From contig DAONFA010000001.1 of NCBI GenBank assembly GCA_035403355.1, positions 31,644-95,643 of the forward strand: a stretch of 64,000 nt of DNA. The letters run 5' to 3'. The notes under the pieces were generated by a model that saw nothing but the letters and a program-made list of their open reading frames with translations, did not search any database and had not been told where the DNA came from. Positions within the stretch are counted from its first letter, which is position 1; each line of letters begins with the position of its first letter. This stretch comes from Candidatus Cloacimonas sp. Lineage in GTDB: Bacteria > Cloacimonadota > Cloacimonadia > Cloacimonadales > Cloacimonadaceae. Position numbers and translations under genes: made by a program. Positions 1 to 8,048 of the stretch are shown one piece after another.

Positions 1-1
1 A

Positions 2-1108
2 ACCAATCCCTGCACTCCCGGCGCTTCCAATCAGGGAACTGTAAACACGCTTCCCATTATTGAAAATATTGCTTATAGCCCTCTTATTACAGATGAAAAC
101 AGCATTATAACCGTTTCCACCAGTGTTAGTGACAGTGATGGAACTATAAGTAGCGTGCAATTATTGTATGGCATTTCCGACTGGACTTTGAACACTGTGG
201 CAATGAGTTTAAACCAAAACAGCTACACTGCCCAAATCGGATCTTTTGCTTTGGGCTCTATTATTAAATACCGGATTCAAGCAACCGATAATGCCTCAGG
301 GATAACTCAGTCACCTGTCTATTCAATACTGATTGGATATACTGCTCCAGTTCTATATATTAATGAATTGATGCCTTCCAATGCTACAACCGTTATGGAT
401 GAAAACAGCGAATATGAGGATTGGATAGAAATATATAATCCCAATGATTTTGCAGTTGATTTAGCGGGCTATTATTTGACGGATGATCATTATCCCGATA
501 CCGGAACTTCTTTAACTCAAATTCCTGCCGGTTTTTCCGAGACCATCATTCCTGCCCACAGCTATAAAATAATCTGGTTTGACGAAGACCTTGACCAGAG
601 TCCTTTGCATATCAATACGAAATTGAGCACAACAGCTGATGCTGTATATTTATTAGCTCCGGATATGTTAACCGTAGTTGATCATATTGCCTGGAGCGAA
701 GATTTGGCTTTAGGCAGTGATATTTCTTATGGCAGATATCCTGATGGGAGTGAGAATTGGATACAGTTCGGAGTTGATTTTGAACATCCCGTAACGGCAG
801 GAACAAGCAATAATCCTGTGTCCAATAACGATAACAACATTACTCCGGTAGTGATCAGTTTGGATGTTTGGCCTAATCCTGTAAGAGATGTTCTGAACAT
901 CAATCTGAAAGGTGCCTCCGATAAATATAGAGTGAAAGTATATAATCTTAAAGGTCAGTTAGTTGCGGATTACTATACTGCCCAAGGCGGTAAAAATGAA
1001 TGGAACCTGAAAGATAAACACAGCAACAGAATCAGCAGTGGAATCTATCTTGTCCGCACGCAATATGCGGGCAAACAATTCAGTAAAAAAATCTGTATCA
1101 TCCAATAA
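2..1108 (+). CDS. Secreted protein with lamin-tail domain and T9SS-type C-terminal sorting domain (5' end outside window)
   Basis: The reading frame is open from the first bases of the window, so this is the C-terminal 368 residues of a larger protein; the in-frame GTG at 155 is not a convincing start. A lamin-tail (LTD) domain lies roughly at 350-790, recognised by YINELMPSN, EDWIEIYNPN and LAGYYLTDD. These domains are common in bacterial extracellular proteins and nucleases. The last ~80 residues (WPNPVRDVLNI, VYNLKGQLV, GIYLVRTQ) match the type A sorting domain used by type IX secretion and related FlgD-like Ig folds. Export to the cell surface is therefore inferred. The next secreted-protein gene starts 9 bp downstream, so the two probably form one transcript. 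The catalytic or adhesive part, if any, is upstream of the window. Confidence 0.85.
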   Translation, partial: TNPCTPGASNQGTVNTLPIIENIAYSPLITDENSIITVSTSVSDSDGTISSVQLLYGISDWTLNTVAMSLNQNSYTAQIGSFALGSIIKYRIQATDNASGITQSPVYSILIGYTAPVLYINELMPSNATTVMDENSEYEDWIEIYNPNDFAVDLAGYYLTDDHYPDTGTSLTQIPAGFSETIIPAHSYKIIWFDEDLDQSPLHINTKLSTTADAVYLLAPDMLTVVDHIAWSEDLALGSDISYGRYPDGSENWIQFGVDFEHPVTAGTSNNPVSNNDNNITPVVISLDVWPNPVRDVLNINLKGASDKYRVKVYNLKGQLVADYYTAQGGKNEWNLKDKHSNRISSGIYLVRTQYAGKQFSKKICIIQ

Positions 1109-1117
1109 GGAGTAAAA

Positions 1118-3193
1118 ATGAAAAAGTTCTTGTTCATAGCATTCATCCTGATGTGGGCTGCATTAAATGCTACCGTTATTTCTTCCTGGACTTTTGAAAA
1201 TACACTTTTACCTTCAACAGGTAGTGGAACTGTTTCTTTAATCGGAGGAGTTACGGATGATGGTTTCAATACCGGTTATAGTGGAGGACTGGGTTGGAGT
1301 ACTACATCTTATCCTGCTCAGGGAACTAATAATATGACGGCAGGAATAATGATTGAGCTCTCTACCCAGAATTTTCAAAATATAACTATCAGTTGGGAGC
1401 TTCGGCATAGCAATAAGTCCGCTAATAGAGCAGTCCTGTTTTATACTTTGGATAGAACCGCAGCTGAACCGGTTTGGATTCAGGCAGGGGTTTACGATGC
1501 TACCGGTGGTGACAGCTGGTTTCCCAATTCTTTTGATGCGAATTCTATTGCCGGGATAAATAATAATCCTAATCTTGCTTTTAAGCTTGTTTCCGCTTTT
1601 GCCAATTCAGAGAATACTCTTTATATGCCTTCCGATCCCACAAAGGTTTACGATGGCGGCAAATGGCGTTTTGACGATATTATTATTTCAGGAACTTCTG
1701 CTGCTCCTTATGTGCAAATAACTTCAGAGTTGCAACCTTTTTATGCTATGGTGGGAGATGTTTCCCCGGTTCAGACCTATCAGATAACTGCTACTAACTT
1801 AACCGGAAATCTAATTGTTACAACTCCTCAATATTTTTACCTGCGTTTGTTTGATACCGATTCCTTCGTTTCTTCTTTAGAGCTTATTCCTCGTAATGGT
1901 TGCTTTGATAGACAGATACAAGTGGTTTTTCAGCCAACCGTAAGCGGCAATTTTAATGGCAGTATTTTACATAACGGAGGCGGAATTACTTCTCAACTGA
2001 TTGAAGTTAGCGGTTCCACCATTTTCCCCGAGCCGACAAATTATCCCGTTTCTTTATCTGCCTCTGGAATAAACTATTATCAGGCATATCTGAATTGGAC
2101 AGATGCCACAGGGGCAATTTTACCGGCTGGTTATCTGATTAAAGGTAGTGAAAACGGCTTTTCAGATATTGCAGACCCCATTGATGGCATTCCTGAAAGC
2201 GATGCAGAGCTTAGTAAAAATGTCAGTTATAGCGTTCAGACCCAGCTATTTTATGGATTAAAAGAAAATCAGGCATATTATTTTAAGATTTTTCCCTATA
2301 CCAATAGCGGAGACAACATTGACTACAAAGTTGATACTAACGTACCTTCTGTTCAATGGACAACCCCTACAGGACCCGTTGGTTCTGTTTTACTCCCGGG
2401 AGATTTAGCGTTTGTAGAATATGCTACCGATTCCCCTGACCGTTTCAGTTTCGTGCTTTTGAAGGATATTTTGGAAAACACTAAAATATGCTTTACCGAT
2501 AAAGCGTGGACGGGAACCGCTTTTACGGCAAATGAAGCCCTCTATGAATGGAGAGGAGTAGGACGCACTTATGCTACAGGAGAAGTTATTCATCTGGTTG
2601 AAGGGCAAACCTTTACCAATGAAGGTATCCATAGTCCCGGTGTAGAAGGTCTTTCCAACGACGGTGAACAAATTATTGCCTTCCAGGGAACCATAAACGA
2701 GCCCTCTTTCATTGCAGCTATTTCTTCTACCGGATGGTTAACAGAGGGAACAGTAAGTAACAATAGTTCCTACCTTCCTTCCGTTTTAACCTTGGGAGTA
2801 AATGCTTTAGGTTTTGCCACCGAAGTGGATGATGGTGTCTATAATGGTGCTACCACAGGTTCCGTTGCTGAAATAAGAACTGCTCTTAATAATCCAGATA
2901 ATTGGAACAGAGCGGGGAACTTGAACAACATCATTTTTCCGAACTGGAATTTTGTATTAAATGCCCTGGTTATTCCGGAACCGCTGATTACCCAAATCAG
3001 TAGCACTACGATTAGGATTTCCTGGCAACCGGTATCCGGAGCTACGCATTACAATGTCTATAAATCTACATTACCGTATGCCAGTTTTCCGCAGGACTGG
3101 GTTTTGGCAGCGGATAATGTCACTGGACTATTTTGGGAAACGACCGAAATTACTAATCCGAGACAGTTCTATCGCATTATGGCAGCTAACTGA
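1118..3193 (+). CDS. Secreted multidomain protein with fibronectin type III-like C-terminus
   Basis: A 691-residue protein with a clean N-terminal signal peptide (MKKFLFIAFILMWAALNA) and a strong ribosome binding site (AAGGAG, 6 bp before the ATG). The first ~190 residues look like a beta-sandwich of the kind found in Bacteroidetes and Cloacimonadota surface proteins. The middle (about 300-430) and the C-terminus (from about 615, with ISWQPVSGATHYNVYKS) resemble fibronectin type III modules. Unlike its upstream neighbour it has no obvious terminal sorting domain: it ends right after the last Fn3-like module, so it may be periplasmic or reach the surface in another way. The specific function is unknown. 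It is co-directional with the preceding gene and followed by a strong terminator. Confidence 0.8.
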   Translation: MKKFLFIAFILMWAALNATVISSWTFENTLLPSTGSGTVSLIGGVTDDGFNTGYSGGLGWSTTSYPAQGTNNMTAGIMIELSTQNFQNITISWELRHSNKSANRAVLFYTLDRTAAEPVWIQAGVYDATGGDSWFPNSFDANSIAGINNNPNLAFKLVSAFANSENTLYMPSDPTKVYDGGKWRFDDIIISGTSAAPYVQITSELQPFYAMVGDVSPVQTYQITATNLTGNLIVTTPQYFYLRLFDTDSFVSSLELIPRNGCFDRQIQVVFQPTVSGNFNGSILHNGGGITSQLIEVSGSTIFPEPTNYPVSLSASGINYYQAYLNWTDATGAILPAGYLIKGSENGFSDIADPIDGIPESDAELSKNVSYSVQTQLFYGLKENQAYYFKIFPYTNSGDNIDYKVDTNVPSVQWTTPTGPVGSVLLPGDLAFVEYATDSPDRFSFVLLKDILENTKICFTDKAWTGTAFTANEALYEWRGVGRTYATGEVIHLVEGQTFTNEGIHSPGVEGLSNDGEQIIAFQGTINEPSFIAAISSTGWLTEGTVSNNSSYLPSVLTLGVNALGFATEVDDGVYNGATTGSVAEIRTALNNPDNWNRAGNLNNIIFPNWNFVLNALVIPEPLITQISSTTIRISWQPVSGATHYNVYKSTLPYASFPQDWVLAADNVTGLFWETTEITNPRQFYRIMAAN

Positions 3194-3211
3194 TTTATGC
3201 TTTTATCTTGC

Positions 3212-3244
3212 TTTGCCGGCTGGGATGTCCTTCCAGCCGGCAAA
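3212..3244 (+). terminator. Intrinsic terminator after the secreted-protein pair
   Basis: A perfect 12 bp inverted repeat (TTTGCCGGCTGG at 3212-3223, CCAGCCGGCAAA at 3233-3244) with a 9 nt loop starts 18 bp after the stop codon and is followed by TTATATTT. The stem is GC-rich in an AT-rich spacer, as expected for a factor-independent terminator. Confidence 0.8.
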
Positions 3245-3430
3245 TTATATTTAGGCGTGATAAATTCCAATTTGAGCAACTTCCGGTAATAATATGCATT
3301 TCATATTGAAAAGACATAAAAGGAAAATAAGGTTTAGCAGGTTGAAAAGGTTTAGAGGGTTGATATCCAAAAATGGCTGCTAAACCCTTCGCTCTAAATG
3401 TGTCACTCTAAGGAGCTTTTTGTTCAGGAA

Positions 3431-3483
3431 GAACGACGTCCTCGTCGTTCAAGCACAAGAAGAGGTTGACCAGGAGGTCAACC
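3431..3483. repeat. Palindromic repeat modules AACGAC/GTCGTT and GGTTGACC/GGTCAACC
   Basis: GAACGACGTCCTCGTCGTTC (3431-3450) and GGTTGACCAGGAGGTCAACC (3464-3483) are two hairpin-forming modules. The same two, with varied loops, recur at 13136-13290, 38410-38671 and 56171-56560; the first also occurs near the window end. The stems are kept while the loops and spacers differ between copies. Confidence 0.75.
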
Positions 3484-3904
3484 ATCCGATCTCGCCCTAA
3501 GGGGCTTTCAGGATGCGGGAAAAGGATAAAAAATATTGTAGCTTACACTAAACGAGGGGCTTACGCTACCATCGCTATCATTGTGTCGTCCTAAAGGGCT
3601 TTTATTTTTGTTCATATAATCATCATCTATAACAATAAGTCCTCTAAATCCTTAAATCCTGAAATCCTTGTTTCTAAAATGCCAAATTTGTAAAACCTGT
3701 AAATCTGCGTGAAAATAAATCTAAGATTATTGCATATAAAACTACAAACAATGCCCTTCAATTATGTTATCAAAAATTCAGAAGACACGCAATAACTTTT
3801 GCAGTGCAACATTTTTCAAATGTAACAATCGCTTTTCTAATAAAATCCCCATATTTTGTCTAATTCCTTCCTTGCTTGAGGACATTAATTTAGCGTTTAA
3901 CATC

Positions 3905-3941
3905 CCTTAATCAAGCGTTAATAATTAACGCTTGATTAAGG
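3905..3941. repeat. 37 bp perfect palindrome
   Basis: Two 18 bp arms, CCTTAATCAAGCGTTAAT (3905-3922) and its exact reverse complement (3924-3941), surround a single A. More partial copies of the arm (TTGATTAA, TTGATTGACGC) follow up to about 3966. No gene starts next to it; lysS ends ~260 bp away. It could be a protein-binding site or a cruciform, but the sequence alone does not say which. Confidence 0.75.
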
Positions 3942-4202
3942 TTTGATTAACACTTGATTGACGCTTATAGCTAAGGGCGAAAAGCGCAGCTGGCATCCGA
4001 TATGCTGTCTATTAAAGTAGCAAATACTTAAGAATAGATAAATACCTATTGCATTTAATATCATTATAGAGAGGATATCAGCATTGTTGTAATATTCATA
4101 CAATCCAATGGGATTTCTTATTTGAATATTACTCTACAATAGCCATAAATTAGAGAGATAATATGCTTGCTCTTAATTGATAAATTGTATTATTAATATT
4201 AA

Positions 4203-5699
4203 CTAAGTGGTTTTCATCTGAGGGAACAGGATAACTTCCTTGATGGAGTCGTTTTCCGTTAGCAGCATAACTAAGCGGTCTATACCGATTCCCTGACCCC
4301 CCATTGGAGGCATTCCGTATTCCAGCGCTTCCAAAAAATCCTCATCCACAACATTGGCATCGTCAATTCCCAAAGCGCGCAGTTTTGCCTGTTCTTCCAA
4401 ACGCGCTCTTTGTTCTAAAGGGTCATTCAATTCACTGAAGGCATTGGCAAATTCCCCGCCTGCAATATACAGTTCAAAACGGTCTGCAACAAAGGGATTT
4501 TCGGGTTTTGCCTTTGCCAGAGGAGAAACCTCTTTGGGAAAATCGCAAACAAAGGTTGGCTGAATTAGCGTTTCTTCAATAAATTCTTCAAAAAGCAGAG
4601 CAATCAGTTTCCCTTTTTCTGAGCCGGCAGGAATCTCTAATCCCTTGTCTTTACAGACAGAGGCAAGCTCCTCTAAGCTGATGCTCATAACATCCTGCCC
4701 CAGATATTCACTAACCAGATCGGGTAACGATGCTCTTTTCCATTTTCCGCTTAAGCAAACCTGGTGCTGATGATAAATGAAAGTATCCTTGCCGATTACA
4801 TCCATTGCCAAATGCTTAATCAGCTCTTCAGCGATATCCATCATACCCTGCAAATCGGAATATGCTTCGTAAAACTCAATCATCGTAAATTCCGGATTAT
4901 GAGTTCTATCCATCCCTTCATTGCGAAAATCCTTGCCCAGCTCGTAAACACGCTCAAATCCACCTACAATTAAGCGTTTTAAATAAAGCTCCGTAGCAAT
5001 TCTTAAATATAAATCCATATCCAGAGTATTATGATGAGTAATAAAAGGTCGGGCATTAGCACCTCCGTAAAGTGGTTGCAAAATAGGGGTTTCCACTTCA
5101 ATATAACCGTGACTATCCATAAAATTGCGAATAGCGGTTATAATTTTGGCGCGCAGAGCAAAGACCTTTCTATGTTCAGGATTGAGCAAAAGATCAAGAT
5201 AGCGTTTACGATAGCGCAATTCAATATCGGAAAATTCATCGTAACGAATAGTTTTGCCGTCAACAATCTTTTCTTTAACTGCCGGCAGAGGTCTGATATT
5301 TTTGGAAAGAAGCGTTATTTGACTGCATTTTAAAGAATACTCACCTGTCTGGGTGAAAAATGGTTTTCCCGTTGCCTGAATAAAATCGCCGGCATCACAG
5401 AGCTTAAAAAGTTCGTAATTTTCTTCGCCAATAGTATTTTGAGCCACATAAAGCTGAATTTTTCCGGAACTATCTTCCAGATCGCCAAAACCGATTTTTC
5501 CCTGTCGGCGCATAGCTGTTAAACGACCGGTTATAGTAACTTCTTCATTTTTTTGCAGGCACTCTTCTTTATCTGCCAAAAGAGAAGATATATAATTAGT
5601 TCGGAGGGATTTTACAGGATAGGGATCAATCCCCAGCGCTTTGATTTTTGCCAGTTTTTCTTTACGCAACTGGATAAACTGATTGGATTTGGAGAGCAT
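4203..5699 (-). CDS. lysS: Lysyl-tRNA synthetase (class II)
   Basis: Charges tRNA-Lys with lysine in the cytoplasm. At 498 residues it has normal LysS length. The N-terminal OB-fold anticodon-binding domain spans roughly residues 50-150 (TGRLTAMRRQGKIGFGDLED). The class II core follows, with motif 2 around residues 257-270 (FRNEGMDRTHNPEFT) and motif 3 around 469-476 (GIGIDRLVML). It begins 9 bp after the rpsA stop on the same strand, so it is probably translated from the same transcript; the Shine-Dalgarno in front of the ATG is weak, which would fit coupling to rpsA. No terminator is obvious downstream. Confidence 0.97.
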   Translation of the reverse strand: MLSKSNQFIQLRKEKLAKIKALGIDPYPVKSLRTNYISSLLADKEECLQKNEEVTITGRLTAMRRQGKIGFGDLEDSSGKIQLYVAQNTIGEENYELFKLCDAGDFIQATGKPFFTQTGEYSLKCSQITLLSKNIRPLPAVKEKIVDGKTIRYDEFSDIELRYRKRYLDLLLNPEHRKVFALRAKIITAIRNFMDSHGYIEVETPILQPLYGGANARPFITHHNTLDMDLYLRIATELYLKRLIVGGFERVYELGKDFRNEGMDRTHNPEFTMIEFYEAYSDLQGMMDIAEELIKHLAMDVIGKDTFIYHQHQVCLSGKWKRASLPDLVSEYLGQDVMSISLEELASVCKDKGLEIPAGSEKGKLIALLFEEFIEETLIQPTFVCDFPKEVSPLAKAKPENPFVADRFELYIAGGEFANAFSELNDPLEQRARLEEQAKLRALGIDDANVVDEDFLEALEYGMPPMGGQGIGIDRLVMLLTENDSIKEVILFPQMKTT

Positions 5700-5708
5700 T
5701 ACGGCTGT

Positions 5709-7220
5709 TTATAAATCTTTAAAGGGATTATCTGTTACAGGATTCACTTTTTGGCTGGCATACTTGCGCCAATCCTCATCATTACGATTTCTTCCACCCC
5801 GGCGCTGATTTGAGCTATGAGGTCTATCGTTATGCTGTTCTCTATGATTATGTTCTTCAGAACGGGCACGCTCTTCAGCAATTTCCATCGGTGTGCGGTC
5901 TGTATAATCCAAAGTAATTCTGTGATTATCTTTATCTATGGCAGTCACCATTAAAGTTATGGGATCGCCTGATTGAAAACTATCGCTTTTCCGGACTCTG
6001 GATTTAGGTAAAAGCCCTGTAATACCTTCACTGATAGTAACAAAAACGCCAAAATTGGTGGAACTTTCTACAATTCCTTCAAAAGGATTTTCCAGCTGTA
6101 CAATTTCGTCAATTTTATCCCAAGGGTCTTCTTCCAAGGCCTTCAAGGAAAGGGATATTTTGCGGGTATCTTCATCTATGCGAAGAATTTGCACCTGCAC
6201 CCAGTCCCCTTCTTTTACAATTTCCCGCGGATGAGATATTTGGCGATTGCGGCTCATTTCAGAAACAGGTATCAGCCCTTCCACCCCGGGTTTAAGTTCT
6301 GCAAATGCTCCAAAATTATGTAAACGCAGAACCCGACAATTAATAATATCGCCTTCGTGCAGTTCTTTCAATGCCTGTTCAAAAGGATTTTCTAAAAGCG
6401 CTTTGCGGGACAGGGCAATTTTTTCTCCCTTAATATCCAGAATTTTAACTTCAATTTCCTGCCCTTTTTTCAGCTCGTCCTGCGGTTTAACTATATGCTG
6501 CCAGGAAATTTCCGAAATATGTAACAAACCCTCAATGCCATCTAAATCTACAAAAGCGCCAAAAGTGGTCATCCGCAAGACCTTGCCGGTAACAACATCC
6601 CCTACATTCAGTTTGGCTAAAGCTGCTTCTTTTCTTTCCTGCTCCTGCATTTCTTCAAGCTGCCGATGCGAAACAACAATCCGACGGCAATTTTCGGAAC
6701 ATTCTATTACCAGAAAATCCATCGTTTTGCCTATATATTGAGCAGTATCTTCTGAGGACCTTTGAGATACTTGAGAAACGGGACAAAATGCCTTTGCTCC
6801 TAAAATATCAACATTAAAGCCACCCTTGGTAGGAGTAAATATCTTTCCCTGCACGGGAATTTTCTTTTCGTATGCCTCAAGGATTGACTGCTTATCTACA
6901 TATTGCTTGGTTAAACTTTTAGCTATAACATAGCCATTTTCATTCTGGTCAACAACATAACCTTTTAAGCTGTCTCCCACTTTGTAAGATAGAACTCCAC
7001 TGGCGTTGGAAAATTCTCCGATTTCGGCATAAGCATCATATTTGCCGCCCAAATTCAAAATTAAATATTGGTCGCTGATACTTACAATAGGGGCTTCAAT
7101 AACATCGCCCTTTTTAATTTCAGCCGTGTTTTGAAAGGATTCTTCCAACATCCGCAGATATTCATCCTTCATTTCTCTCATAGCAGCTTTGCTGCTGGTA
7201 GTATGTAACTTATCTGACAT
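5709..7220 (-). CDS. rpsA: 30S ribosomal protein S1
   Basis: Binds mRNA on the small subunit and promotes initiation. The 503 residues contain about five S1 (OB-fold) repeats, near residues 38-106, 120-190, 205-275, 290-360 and 378-448. The third and fourth are the best conserved (VTGKVLRMTTFGAFVDLDG, GLLHISEIS; RVLRLHNFGAFAELKPG). The first two are divergent, as in other S1 proteins where they dock on the ribosome. The last ~60 residues form a His/Arg/Asn-rich, probably disordered tail, which is longer and more polar than usual. The ribosome binding site is strong (TTTAGGAG). A hairpin lies just upstream of it (7235-7266). lysS follows in the same operon. Confidence 0.95.
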   Translation of the reverse strand: MSDKLHTTSSKAAMREMKDEYLRMLEESFQNTAEIKKGDVIEAPIVSISDQYLILNLGGKYDAYAEIGEFSNASGVLSYKVGDSLKGYVVDQNENGYVIAKSLTKQYVDKQSILEAYEKKIPVQGKIFTPTKGGFNVDILGAKAFCPVSQVSQRSSEDTAQYIGKTMDFLVIECSENCRRIVVSHRQLEEMQEQERKEAALAKLNVGDVVTGKVLRMTTFGAFVDLDGIEGLLHISEISWQHIVKPQDELKKGQEIEVKILDIKGEKIALSRKALLENPFEQALKELHEGDIINCRVLRLHNFGAFAELKPGVEGLIPVSEMSRNRQISHPREIVKEGDWVQVQILRIDEDTRKISLSLKALEEDPWDKIDEIVQLENPFEGIVESSTNFGVFVTISEGITGLLPKSRVRKSDSFQSGDPITLMVTAIDKDNHRITLDYTDRTPMEIAEERARSEEHNHREQHNDRPHSSNQRRGGRNRNDEDWRKYASQKVNPVTDNPFKDL

Positions 7221-7234
7221 AAGATTCTCCTAAA

Positions 7235-7266
7235 GGCAATTCAGAAAGACCAACTTTCCTGTTGCC
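7235..7266 (-). promoter_or_regulatory. Leader hairpin directly upstream of the rpsA ribosome binding site
   Basis: On the minus strand, GGCAA and TTGCC close a 32 nt hairpin with inner pairing between CAGGAAAG and CTTTCTG. The TTTAGGAG ribosome binding site of rpsA follows directly. S1 is known to control its own translation through leader structure in Enterobacteria. That this hairpin does the same here is only inferred. Confidence 0.35.
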
Positions 7267-7571
7267 TTCTTTTTGTAAAGGTTTTTATTCCTCAGCTTCT
7301 TTTAATTGTAAAAATAAGTGTCTGTTAGCTAATTAAGACCCCTGTTATAAACCTCTGTAAATCCTAATAATTCAGTTGCCCTATTTCAGATTGTATATCT
7401 GCGACTGAGTTACCTGAAGTTCTTGATAAAAAACTCCTTATCTTGTGGCAAAAAAGAATACTAAATCTGTTTTTATTTGACAATTATCATAGGATCTGAA
7501 AATGATGCTTTTCATAAGTTAAAGCGGGTTATTTAAACCGAAGAGCCAGATAAATGGCTAAAGGATTGACT
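7267..7571. other. Divergent intergenic region between rpsA and the NADH oxidoreductase operon
   Basis: About 300 bp between divergently transcribed operons must hold both promoters. A TTGACA at 7477-7482 on the + strand is the only consensus-like -35 I can see, but no good -10 follows at 17 bp. No RNA gene or repeat is evident. Confidence 0.4.
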
Positions 7572-8048
7572 ATGGCAAACGATATTGAACTGCTGGATGA
7601 AATTCTGGCTAAGTATCAAGGCAAAAAGGGGTCTTTAATTCCGTTATTACAAGAAACGCAGAATACCCTGGGTTTTTTATCCCGGGAAACAATGGCTTAC
7701 ATAGCGGAAAAAATGCATATTCCGGCAGCTGAGATTTTTGGTGTAGCTACCTTTTATTCAATGTTTCGTTTAAAACCACAGGGAAAACATCTTATTCGTG
7801 TTTGTAAAGGAACTGCTTGTCATGTTTCCGATGCGGATGGCATAAAAAAAGCCGTGATGGATGCATTACAGCTTTCCGAAGAGGAAAATACAACTGCCGA
7901 TATGCAGTTTACTGTAATGGAAGTTGCCTGCCTGGGTTGCTGTTCTTTATCTCCGGTAATTATGATAGACGGAAGAACTTATGGTAAATTAACGCCGGGG
8001 GCAATTCCTGCTGTTCTGAAACAATATGAAACCGAGGATACTTTATGA
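7572..8048 (+). CDS. NADH oxidoreductase/hydrogenase subunit E (thioredoxin-like [2Fe-2S] protein)
   Basis: A NuoE/HndA/HydC-family electron carrier of about 158 residues. The C-terminal thioredoxin-like fold carries the [2Fe-2S] ligands in RVCKGTACHV (around residue 77) and CLGCCSLSPV (around residue 118), that is C-x4-C and C-x3-C. The N-terminal helical part (LLDEILAKYQGKKG) is typical of the family. I chose the ATG at 7572 because AAAGGA sits 6 bp before it; an in-frame ATG at 7554 would add six residues but has no good ribosome binding site. The next gene overlaps by 4 bp (ATGA). With its two neighbours it forms a soluble NADH-linked complex. Confidence 0.92.
   Translation: MANDIELLDEILAKYQGKKGSLIPLLQETQNTLGFLSRETMAYIAEKMHIPAAEIFGVATFYSMFRLKPQGKHLIRVCKGTACHVSDADGIKKAVMDALQLSEEENTTADMQFTVMEVACLGCCSLSPVIMIDGRTYGKLTPGAIPAVLKQYETEDTL

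Larger units (their letters stand above)
3245..4202. other. Gene-free spacer with repeat fragments
   Basis: About 950 bp without a credible gene lies between the + strand secreted-protein pair and the 3' end of lysS. It holds one copy each of two palindromic modules (3431-3450 and 3464-3483), three variants of a short CCTAAGGGGCTTT-like motif (near 3410, 3493 and 3590), and a 37 bp perfect palindrome at 3905-3941. The rest is AT-rich and I see no RNA gene in it. Confidence 0.6.

Noticed and set aside
7477..7505. TTGACA promoter for the NADH oxidoreductase operon
   Set aside because: No acceptable -10 box at 16-18 bp; promoter consensus for this phylum is unknown to me, so I do not annotate it.
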